Assembly: GCA_021799275.1 (NCBI GenBank)
Contig: JAJZAT010000014.1
Location: 1 to 64,000 of the forward strand
DNA: 64,000 nt
Direction of reading: 5' to 3'
Source: Bacillota bacterium
GTDB taxonomy: Bacteria; Bacillota; Sulfobacillia; JAJZYS01; JAJYTV01
Part shown: positions 8,652 through 15,297 of the stretch, piece after piece
Position numbering within the stretch: position 1 is the stretch's first letter
Layout of the letters: every line of letters begins with the position of its first letter
Made by a program: the position numbers and the translations under genes
Notes under the pieces: model-generated
Seen by the model: the letters and a program-made list of their open reading frames with translations, nothing else
Told to the model about the DNA's origin: nothing
Database searches by the model: none

Positions 8652-8770
8652 GCGATCACCCCAGCCGGAAGCTATGCTTGCACGTCAAGCCTCTATCGCA
8701 GATGCTTGATGTTATGACAATTGTATGCCTGGGCCAATCTACCGTCAACGGCAGCTCGTCCCACCTTGGG

Positions 8771-10597
8771 TCAGGCGTCGGGGAGGCCCTCCCCGTAACC
8801 GCTGAGCAGCAGCGCAAGCCGCGCCAGCTCCGCCTGCGTCCCGAGCGCCGTCACCCGGTCACCGCGCATCACCCGTGTGTCGCCTCGGGGAAGCAGCCTC
8901 TCGCCGTCCCGTTCGAGCCCGATCAGCAGCAGCTCGCGCGGCAGGTCGAGTTCGCGCAGAGTCCTGCCATCCACGGCGGCCGCATCCACGCGCAACGTGC
9001 GGATTTCCGCACCACCGACTCCGCCGGACAGCATCTCCAGGACGAGCGGCGCTCGCGCCATTGCCTCCAGCACGACGAGCGGCGCCGTCCCCGGCAGGAA
9101 GCAGCCTATGCCTTCCTCGCGCAGGCTCTCCATCTCCGCCTCGTTCGCGATCGCCACGGTGCGGGGCAGGCCAAAGCGCTGCTGGGCCTTACGGCACATC
9201 TCCGCGTTGAACGAGAGGTCCGACGACAGGGCCAGCAGGGCGGCGGCCGTTTCGGCGTGGGCCGCCTCCAGCCGCTCGGCCATCCCCGCCCCCTCCCGTA
9301 CCCTCAGGACATGGACGCCGGCTGGAGCGTCATCAGGGTCGCCGAGCCAGCGCACCTCCTCGCCCCTCTCGCGCAGGTGCGCCGCGGCAAGCGAGGACCA
9401 GGTCGAACCGCCCTGGATGATCACGCCCGAGCGCTCGCGCGGGGGCGACGGCATAAGGCGCTGCGCCAGCGCCGGCCAGAGCAGGGAGGACACGATGCTC
9501 ATCAGGACGATGGCGATCATGGTGCCGGAGGCGATCGCGTGCGCTTCGTAGGCCACGGTTGCACCCGCGATGGTGACGGTGAGGCGGGTCGACAGGAGCA
9601 GAGCGCCAGAGAGGGCACTGCGCCAAGGCATCACGAAACGCAGAAGCAGCCCCGGGATCAGCGACGCCGCACTGGCCGCGACGAGCAGCAGGAGGGAGAG
9701 GGTGATGCCCTGCGGGTTGCCCAGGAATCCGCGCAGGTTGAGGCTCGACCCCACCTGAATGAAGAAGATCGGAACGAAAAAGCCATAGCCGATGCCATCG
9801 AGGGTGCGGCGCACCTCTTCAGACTCCCGCCCAGCGATGGCTGCGGCGATGACGCCGGCGAGGAAGCTGCCCAGCACCGCCTGGATGCCGACGAGCTGCG
9901 AGAGCGCGAGGAAGAGCACGATCAGCCCGAAGGCGCCGCGCACGCCCACCTGGGCGACCTGGCTCTCGGTACGGCGCCAGAGCTGGCGCAAGGCGGGCGC
10001 CAGCCGCAGCAGGACCGCGGCGAGCAGAAAGATGCCGCCGCCCAGAATGAGGCGCCAAGCCGCCCCCGCGCGTAGCGAGATGTCCACCGTCACCAGCAGC
10101 ATGCTGAGGAAGTCGAGCAGGATCGCTGCGGTCAGGACGACCTGTCCGTAATCGGTCTGCAGGAGGCCGCGCTCCTTGAGCACCGGAACGACGACGGTGA
10201 GCGCGGTGGATCCGATGATGAAGCCGACCAAAAGGCCGCTGTGCACTAGGCCGAGCCTCTGGAGATAGAACGCCGCGAGCACCGAGAGGGCCAGCACGCC
10301 GACGTACACGGCCACGGACGTCGCCGTACGCCCACGCTGCCGTCCGCCGCGGAAGATCTCGAGGTCGAGTTCCATGCCCGAGAGGAACATCAGGTACGAG
10401 AGGCCGAAGAGCGAGAAGAAGCTCAAAAGGCCCGTTTGCGGGATGATGTCGAAGCCGGTGCGCCCGAAGATCATACCCGCGATGAGCTCGCCCACCACCA
10501 CGGGGATCTGGAGCCGCCTGACCCGGCTAAGGCCAAGCGGAACGGCCACGGCGAGGAGAAGTACGAGCACGAGCGGGTACCAATCCCGGCCGTTCAT
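8771..10597 (-). CDS. CPA2-type cation:proton antiporter with C-terminal TrkA domains
   Basis: 608-residue membrane protein. Residues 1 to about 380 carry some 12 hydrophobic helices of the sodium/hydrogen exchanger fold, with PVVVGELIAGMIFG near the start and a mid-domain LDFLSMLLV corresponding to the ion-binding helix. About residues 390-510 form a soluble region resembling a degenerate TrkA-N (Rossmann) domain, and the last roughly 85 resemble TrkA-C, with DLPRELLLIGLERDGERLLPRGDTRVMRGDRV. Such proteins exchange potassium or sodium for protons and are gated by nucleotides. The start is an ATG with a G-rich Shine-Dalgarno sequence. A perfect TATAAT lies about 20 bp upstream on this strand. 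Confidence 0.88.
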   Translation of the reverse strand: MNGRDWYPLVLVLLLAVAVPLGLSRVRRLQIPVVVGELIAGMIFGRTGFDIIPQTGLLSFFSLFGLSYLMFLSGMELDLEIFRGGRQRGRTATSVAVYVGVLALSVLAAFYLQRLGLVHSGLLVGFIIGSTALTVVVPVLKERGLLQTDYGQVVLTAAILLDFLSMLLVTVDISLRAGAAWRLILGGGIFLLAAVLLRLAPALRQLWRRTESQVAQVGVRGAFGLIVLFLALSQLVGIQAVLGSFLAGVIAAAIAGRESEEVRRTLDGIGYGFFVPIFFIQVGSSLNLRGFLGNPQGITLSLLLLVAASAASLIPGLLLRFVMPWRSALSGALLLSTRLTVTIAGATVAYEAHAIASGTMIAIVLMSIVSSLLWPALAQRLMPSPPRERSGVIIQGGSTWSSLAAAHLRERGEEVRWLGDPDDAPAGVHVLRVREGAGMAERLEAAHAETAAALLALSSDLSFNAEMCRKAQQRFGLPRTVAIANEAEMESLREEGIGCFLPGTAPLVVLEAMARAPLVLEMLSGGVGGAEIRTLRVDAAAVDGRTLRELDLPRELLLIGLERDGERLLPRGDTRVMRGDRVTALGTQAELARLALLLSGYGEGLPDA

Positions 10598-10617
10598 TGC
10601 GCCCCTCCCTGTCCCCC

Positions 10618-10623
10618 ATTATA
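10618..10623 (-). promoter_or_regulatory. Candidate -10 box for the antiporter gene
   Basis: TATAAT on the minus strand, 21 bp upstream of the antiporter ATG. No good -35 hexamer lies at 16-18 bp, so only half of the promoter is visible. Confidence 0.4.
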
Positions 10624-10688
10624 CCGGGAGGCGCAAAGCCACACGGTCAGGCGTTGTGACGCATGGCGGCATGCACTAGCATAGCGGC

Positions 10689-11360
10689 ATGGACAAGCCA
10701 CGGTACGGCTTCGTGGATCCCCGCGCCTGGCCGATCGCCGTGGGATACCTGCCGGTCGCCTTCGCCTTCGGCCTTTCCGCCGTGGCCGTCCATCTGCCCG
10801 GCTGGTTCGCCGCCCTGCTCTCGCTGATGGTCTACGCGGGGGCCAGCCAGTTCGCGGCGCTGCACCTTCTCGCGAGCGGCACGCCGTTCCTGGCCGCCGT
10901 CGTGGCGATCTGGCTGATCAACCTGCGCATGGCCCTAGAAGGTCTGGCATTCTTCCGCCGCGTGGACTGGGGACGTCGTCAGCCCCACCTTGGCCTGCTG
11001 CTAACGGACGAGACGTTCGTGGCCGCGAGTCTTGGCGACGCGCTCGAGCCAAGAGGCTACCTGAAGCTCGTCTGGCTGCCCTACGTCACCTGGGTCGGGG
11101 GCAGCCTGCTCGGGGTGCTGGCGGGCAGCCTGCTTCCCACTCTGCTGCGGCATGCCTTCGGCATCGCGATCGACGCCCTCTTCGTCAGCCTTTTGGTCCA
11201 CGCGGTGAGATCCGATGCGAGAACGGCCTGGGCCGCGGGGGCCGGGGCCGCGGGGGCCTTTCTGGGCGCCCCGCTCGGCGGCTGGTCGCTCGTGGTCGGC
11301 ATGGCGTGCGGAGCCATCGTGTACCTGCTCGCCACGATGCGGTCGGCGAGGTCGGCATGA
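10689..11360 (+). CDS. azlC: AzlC family branched-chain amino acid exporter, large subunit
   Basis: Membrane protein of 223 residues with the AzlC N-terminal signature AVGYLPVAFAFGLSA and the motif YAGASQFAALHLL near residue 55. It is expected to act with the small partner AzlD in exporting branched-chain amino acids or analogues. About six to seven hydrophobic helices are visible. Its stop codon overlaps the ATG of azlD (ATGA), so the two are translationally coupled, as usual for this pair. The ATG at 10689 is the first in frame. No Lrp-type azlB regulator is adjacent, so regulation here is unknown. Confidence 0.9.
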   Translation: MDKPRYGFVDPRAWPIAVGYLPVAFAFGLSAVAVHLPGWFAALLSLMVYAGASQFAALHLLASGTPFLAAVVAIWLINLRMALEGLAFFRRVDWGRRQPHLGLLLTDETFVAASLGDALEPRGYLKLVWLPYVTWVGGSLLGVLAGSLLPTLLRHAFGIAIDALFVSLLVHAVRSDARTAWAAGAGAAGAFLGAPLGGWSLVVGMACGAIVYLLATMRSARSA

Positions 11361-11674
11361 GGCCCTTCGACCTCGTGCTCTTCGTGCTGGCGGCGGCACT
11401 GGGGACGGCCCTGATCCGGTATCTGCCCGCCCGCTATGCCCACCGCGCCGCCGACCCACGCCTTCAGCGGCTGTTGCAGGGGGTGCCCGCCGCCGCCCTC
11501 GGCGCCTTGCTCGTCACCAGCTTCAACTCTGCTCTGCCGCCACACTACCTTGTGACGACGGTGCTCGCGCTCGCGCTCGCCGCGCTGCTCTCCTGGCGGC
11601 CGGGCGGCGTGCTATGGCCTGTGGTCGGCGCGGTGGCCGTGGCGGCGGCCGGTCTCTGGCTGCACCTGGGCTAG
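11357..11674 (+). CDS. azlD: AzlD family branched-chain amino acid exporter, small subunit
   Basis: 105-residue membrane protein with four hydrophobic segments, typical for AzlD, the obligate partner of AzlC. The characteristic motif LIRYLPARYAHR lies near residue 20. The start ATG overlaps the azlC stop. Its 3' end overlaps by 4 bp the end of the convergent aldehyde-dehydrogenase-like gene, so the two transcripts meet tail to tail with no room for a separate terminator. Confidence 0.88.
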   Translation: MRPFDLVLFVLAAALGTALIRYLPARYAHRAADPRLQRLLQGVPAAALGALLVTSFNSALPPHYLVTTVLALALAALLSWRPGGVLWPVVGAVAVAAAGLWLHLG

Positions 11675-13101
11675 CCGCCGCGGTACCAGCCGGAGGGCTC
11701 GGGGTGATCCCTGCGGAGCAGTCTCGACGGCCCTGTGGCGAAGAGGCCGTCCACGTAATCCGGCCATGGGCCCGCCTCCGGCCAGTCCGCATTCCACGCG
11801 ACGGCCCGGGGGCCAGCGACCGACAGGACCTCGCGTGCGTGGGTCTCGCTCGGACTGATGACGGTGCAGGGCCCGCCGCTGCGCGCGGCGAGACCGAGAA
11901 GCTCATCGTCGTCGGCCGCTTCACGCACCTCCAGAAGAGCGCCCCATACGTCGGGGGATTCGCCGGCCTTGGCCTGCAGGAGCAGCGCCGGACGCCAGTA
12001 GGTCCCCCCTGTGAGTTCCGGCGTGGTCGGCTGGTCTCCGCCGTAGATCAGCGTTGCGCCTTCCGCCTGGCGGCGAGCCACATGCTCCTTGAGGCCCGCA
12101 AGCAGGGCCCTGCCGGGCACCGGACCGATCTCGGTGTCAAAATCGATCGGGTTGCCGATCTGGAGGCTGCTCAGCCTCGAGATGATGCGCAGGAGCAGGT
12201 GGTCATGGTTTTTGCGCGTGACGTAGAGCCTCTGCGCCGCCCACTCGGACCGCCCACCCCCAAAGGTCGCGGTGAGCACCGCCGAGGCGGCCGCCACGTC
12301 GAGATCCGCACCGTCGAAGACGGCGAGGCACCCCTTGACCCAGGGCCGCAGATAGCTTCGTCCACCGCCCGCCCGGCGCAGCGCCAGCCGGTCCTCCGGG
12401 CCGACGCAGGCCGTCAGGTCGACGCCCCGGTGACTCGCAAGGTCCTCTACGAGCTCCGGGCGACCGGCCAGCACCTGCACGGCCCCCGCCGGCAGGCCCC
12501 CGCGCGCCAGGTGTTCCGCGATGCGTAGCGGGAGCAGCGGCCGCTCTTCCCCGGCCAGCCAGATGACGGCGTTGCCGCGCGCGAGCGCGGCCAGGGCAAG
12601 CACGAACTCGTCGGTCGTCGTTCCGAACGCGGGTCCCAGGACGGCTGCCACCCCAAGCGAAGTCGGGCGCTCGAGGATCTCCCGGCCAAATCCTGCCGGC
12701 TGCCAGCTCCAGGGTCTGCCGGCCGTGGCCAAGGCCCGTTCGGACCAGAGCAGGGCGCGCCGCCAGGAAAGCTCCGCCTCACGCAGCGGCAGCCCGCTCT
12801 CGCGTGCCATAAGGCGTGCAAGCTCGGCCTGATCGCCCTCCATGTCGGCGAGGAGCCTGCGCAACTTCTCCGCCCTGGCCTCGGGCGTCATGCGCGGCCA
12901 GGGACCGGCCTGCGCAGCGTGACGTGCCGAGCGGACGGCCTCCTCGCCCTGCGCGGCCGTGGCCAGGGCGGCAACGCCCAGCGGACGGCCGGTCGCAGGT
13001 TCCACCACCACCGCCTTCGCCTGGTCCTGGGGCCTCAGGCGACCGTCGATCAGAGGCGGCCTCGGTTCGACCTGGCTGAGCCAGGCGTCGGTCGACAGCA
13101 A
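11671..13101 (-). CDS. Aldehyde-dehydrogenase-fold protein without catalytic residues
   Basis: The 476-residue protein aligns along its length with the aldehyde dehydrogenase superfamily, including ARLMARESGLPLREAE and FDGADLDVAAASA. The active site is gone. The nucleophile motif (SGQVCQAG in the sister enzyme at 47215-48711) reads GGRSEWAA, with Glu286 in place of Cys. The general-base motif LELGGKSP reads LRPWVKGC, with Arg252 in place of Glu. PWNFP reads GPAFG, and TGSTETG is replaced by ACVGPED. The frame is intact and long, so this is a conserved-fold pseudoenzyme, not a decayed gene. It lies 40 bp downstream of mltG on the same strand. Function unknown. Confidence 0.8.
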   Translation of the reverse strand: MLSTDAWLSQVEPRPPLIDGRLRPQDQAKAVVVEPATGRPLGVAALATAAQGEEAVRSARHAAQAGPWPRMTPEARAEKLRRLLADMEGDQAELARLMARESGLPLREAELSWRRALLWSERALATAGRPWSWQPAGFGREILERPTSLGVAAVLGPAFGTTTDEFVLALAALARGNAVIWLAGEERPLLPLRIAEHLARGGLPAGAVQVLAGRPELVEDLASHRGVDLTACVGPEDRLALRRAGGGRSYLRPWVKGCLAVFDGADLDVAAASAVLTATFGGGRSEWAAQRLYVTRKNHDHLLLRIISRLSSLQIGNPIDFDTEIGPVPGRALLAGLKEHVARRQAEGATLIYGGDQPTTPELTGGTYWRPALLLQAKAGESPDVWGALLEVREAADDDELLGLAARSGGPCTVISPSETHAREVLSVAGPRAVAWNADWPEAGPWPDYVDGLFATGPSRLLRRDHPEPSGWYRGG

Positions 13102-13141
13102 TAGAAGCTCCCCCTCATGGATGCCGCACCGACCGTCCGAC

Positions 13142-14176
13142 CTACGGGTGCGCCTTCTCCGCCGCCAACTGCTGCGGGTAGGTGTAGCTGAAGATGTGGC
13201 TGCCGTTCGGAAGACCGTAGAAGTAGAGGTAGCCCACCTTCGCCGGATGCAGCACGGCCTCGATCGAAGGCAGGCCGGGGTTGCAGATCGGTCCTGGCGG
13301 AAGTCCCTTGGCGTAGTACGTGTTGTAAGGCGAAGGGTAGTGCTCGTCCTTGATGCTGACGGCGTCGAGCGGCCGGCGGAGCGCGTAGGCGACCGTCGGG
13401 TCGGACTGCATTGGCATGCCGATACGCAGGCGGTTCAAAAAGACGGCGGCGATGAGTGGCCGCTCGCGCTCCAGCTTGGCCTCCCGCTCCACGAGTGAGG
13501 CCAGGGTCATCACCTGGTTGACGGTCAGATGCTCCTTGGCCGCCTGCTGCCGCATGGCCGGCGTGAACTCCCGCTCCCACTGGGCGAACAGGAGATCGGC
13601 GAGCTCCGTGGGCGTCGTCCGGTAGGGAATCTCATAGGTCGATGGGAAGGCATAGCCCTCCAGGCGGTAGCGCACCCCGCTGCCCTGCGGGATGAAGGGA
13701 TTGGGGAACGCCTTGGCCGCTGCGATGAACGCCGAGACCTTTGCGATGCCCTTGGCCTGCAGCAGAAAGGCGATGTCCGAGACGGTGTAGCCCTCGGGAA
13801 TGGTGAGCCTGCGTTCGGCCACCTCGCCCGCCACCAGCTTGTGCAGGATCTGGCTGGCGGACTGCCTGCCGGACAGCAGGTAGACGCCAGCCTGGATGTC
13901 GCTCGCATCGTGCCTCGAATCGGCATAGAGGCGCAAGTAGAGCGCGCTCCGGATGATGCCGAGCTTCTGCAGGTGCTGGGCTACGCTCGCCAGTGATGAT
14001 CCGTCCGCGACGCGCACCAGCACGCGCGCTGCCCCGGGCGACACGGGATCGCCCGCCGTGCCCCAGAAGGCAGCCCCCCAGGCGATGGCCGCAACCAGGA
14101 CCAACACAACGAGAAGGCCCAGGATCTTTCCTGGGCCCATTCTGCGCACGATGGCAAGCCAAGGCATCGGCATCAC
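13142..14176 (-). CDS. mltG: Endolytic murein transglycosylase MltG
   Basis: MltG (YceG-like) cleaves nascent peptidoglycan strands at the membrane and is thought to set glycan chain length. The 344-residue protein has one N-terminal membrane helix (about residues 18-38), then a LysM-like region (GSSLASVAQHLQKLGII, AGVYLL) and the catalytic YceG domain. The proposed catalytic Glu lies in ASLVEREAK, and the family segments LEGYAFPSTYEIP and SPYNTYYAKGLPPGPICNPG are present. The first codons offer GTG, ATG and ATG starts within 12 bp; the choice is uncertain. It follows DUF1292 by about 30 bp in a conserved Bacillota order. Confidence 0.93.
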   Translation of the reverse strand: MMPMPWLAIVRRMGPGKILGLLVVLVLVAAIAWGAAFWGTAGDPVSPGAARVLVRVADGSSLASVAQHLQKLGIIRSALYLRLYADSRHDASDIQAGVYLLSGRQSASQILHKLVAGEVAERRLTIPEGYTVSDIAFLLQAKGIAKVSAFIAAAKAFPNPFIPQGSGVRYRLEGYAFPSTYEIPYRTTPTELADLLFAQWEREFTPAMRQQAAKEHLTVNQVMTLASLVEREAKLERERPLIAAVFLNRLRIGMPMQSDPTVAYALRRPLDAVSIKDEHYPSPYNTYYAKGLPPGPICNPGLPSIEAVLHPAKVGYLYFYGLPNGSHIFSYTYPQQLAAEKAHP

Positions 14177-14207
14177 CGCCTACTTCGCGTCGGCGAGGTC
14201 GAACGAA

Positions 14208-14573
14208 CTACTCGTCCTCACCCTCGTCGTCGTCGTCAACGCCGTCCTCCTCGTCCAGCAGTTCCTCCCACGCCGTGGCGACACGCTCGAACTCGGCCTC
14301 GTCGTCGATGTCGACGAGCACCTCGTTGCCCTCGTCGTCTTCCTCCATACGCAGGATCACGGCCTCATCGGCCTCTTCCGCATCGCCGTCCTCGGCGGGG
14401 ATCAGGATGGCGTACTCGTTCTCATCGACCTCGATGACATCGAGCAAGGCGAACTGATGCTCCTTGCCGTCCTCGTCAACGAGCGTGATGACCTCGTCCT
14501 CGCTCAGGTGCTCGTGCTCGTCGTGGTCGTGGCCAGGGTGCATGTGCTCGCCCTTGTGCTCGTGATCTGCCAT
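14208..14573 (-). CDS. DUF1292 (YrzB-like) protein with a histidine-rich N-terminus
   Basis: 121-residue acidic protein of the DUF1292 family, which in Bacillota nearly always sits with ruvX and ireB. The family core is EVITLVDEDGKEHQFALLDVIEVDENEYAILIPAE, split here by usual variants. The first 22 residues are unusually rich in His (HEHKGEHMHPGHDHDEHEH) and could bind zinc, nickel or copper. The last 12 residues are almost all Asp and Glu. The start is ATG with GGAAAGGAAG upstream. The biochemical role of the family is unknown. Confidence 0.9.
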   Translation of the reverse strand: MADHEHKGEHMHPGHDHDEHEHLSEDEVITLVDEDGKEHQFALLDVIEVDENEYAILIPAEDGDAEEADEAVILRMEEDDEGNEVLVDIDDEAEFERVATAWEELLDEEDGVDDDDEGEDE

Positions 14574-14595
14574 GCTCTACTTCCTTTCCCATCGG

Positions 14596-15021
14596 CTATC
14601 TCGCGGGGCTGGGCCCCTGGTCGAGATAGCTCTGCAGAATCCACTGCGCCGCCTGTTGGTCGATGATGCGCCGCCTGCGCGCACGCGGCATGTCCGCCGC
14701 GATCAGCATGCGCTCGGCCCCCTTGGTGGTCAGGCGCTCATCCCACAGTATCACCGGCAGACCGGTTCGGGAAGCCAAGTTTTCGGCCAGCTTCCGCGCC
14801 GCCATCGCCCGCTCGCCTTCGCTGCCGTTCATGTGGCGCGGCAGCCCGACAACGATGCGTTCGACGTCCATGCTTCGCGCCAAATCGGCAAGCTCCTGCG
14901 CCCCGGAGTCTTCTCCCGCCGCATCGAGCGTCGCCACGCCGCGCGCCAACATGCCCAGCTCATCGGAAACGGCGACGCCGATGCGTTTCGTGCCGGGATC
15001 GACGCCCATCACCCTGGGCAA
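14596..15021 (-). CDS. ruvX: Putative pre-16S rRNA nuclease / Holliday junction resolvase, YqgF/RuvX family
   Basis: 141 residues with an RNase H-like fold. YqgF is implicated in 16S rRNA 5'-end maturation and, in other work, in recombination. The first acidic motif MGVDPGTKRIGVAVSD is at the N-terminus, VVGLPRHMNGSEG is near residue 60, and the third motif LWDERLTTKGAE lies near residue 95, followed by DQQAAQWILQSYL. The start ATG is 4 bp past the ireB stop. The gene lies between ireB and DUF1292, the standard arrangement. Confidence 0.93.
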   Translation of the reverse strand: MPRVMGVDPGTKRIGVAVSDELGMLARGVATLDAAGEDSGAQELADLARSMDVERIVVGLPRHMNGSEGERAMAARKLAENLASRTGLPVILWDERLTTKGAERMLIAADMPRARRRRIIDQQAAQWILQSYLDQGPSPAR

Positions 15022-15024
15022 GCG

Positions 15025-15270
15025 CTACTCGCCAAGATAACCGCGCACCAGCTCCTCGAGGAGCTCGTCGCGCTCGATCTGACGGATCAGGTTGCGCGCA
15101 TTGCGATGCGCGGTGATGTACGCGGGATCGCCCGAGAGCAGGTAGCCAACGAGTTGCACGACCGGATTGTACCCCTTCTCGCGAAGGGCCGCGTGCACCG
15201 TCCGCAGCACCTCGGCAGCGTCAGGACCTTCCGGCCGCACGTCAAACATGCGCGTCCTGTCGTCTGACAT
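15025..15270 (-). CDS. ireB: IreB family regulatory phosphoprotein
   Basis: 81-residue protein of the IreB family (formerly DUF965). In Enterococcus it is a substrate of the IreK serine/threonine kinase and affects cephalosporin resistance. The core [22 protein letters not shown] and the following [11 protein letters not shown] are typical. The ATG at 15270 is chosen because GGGAGGTAA lies 5 nt before it; a GTG five codons upstream lacks this. It is 27 bp downstream of alaS. Confidence 0.92.
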   Translation of the reverse strand: MSDDRTRMFDVRPEGPDAAEVLRTVHAALREKGYNPVVQLVGYLLSGDPAYITAHRNARNLIRQIERDELLEELVRGYLGE

Positions 15271-15297
15271 AGCCTTACCTCCCACCCGCGGCCCCTT

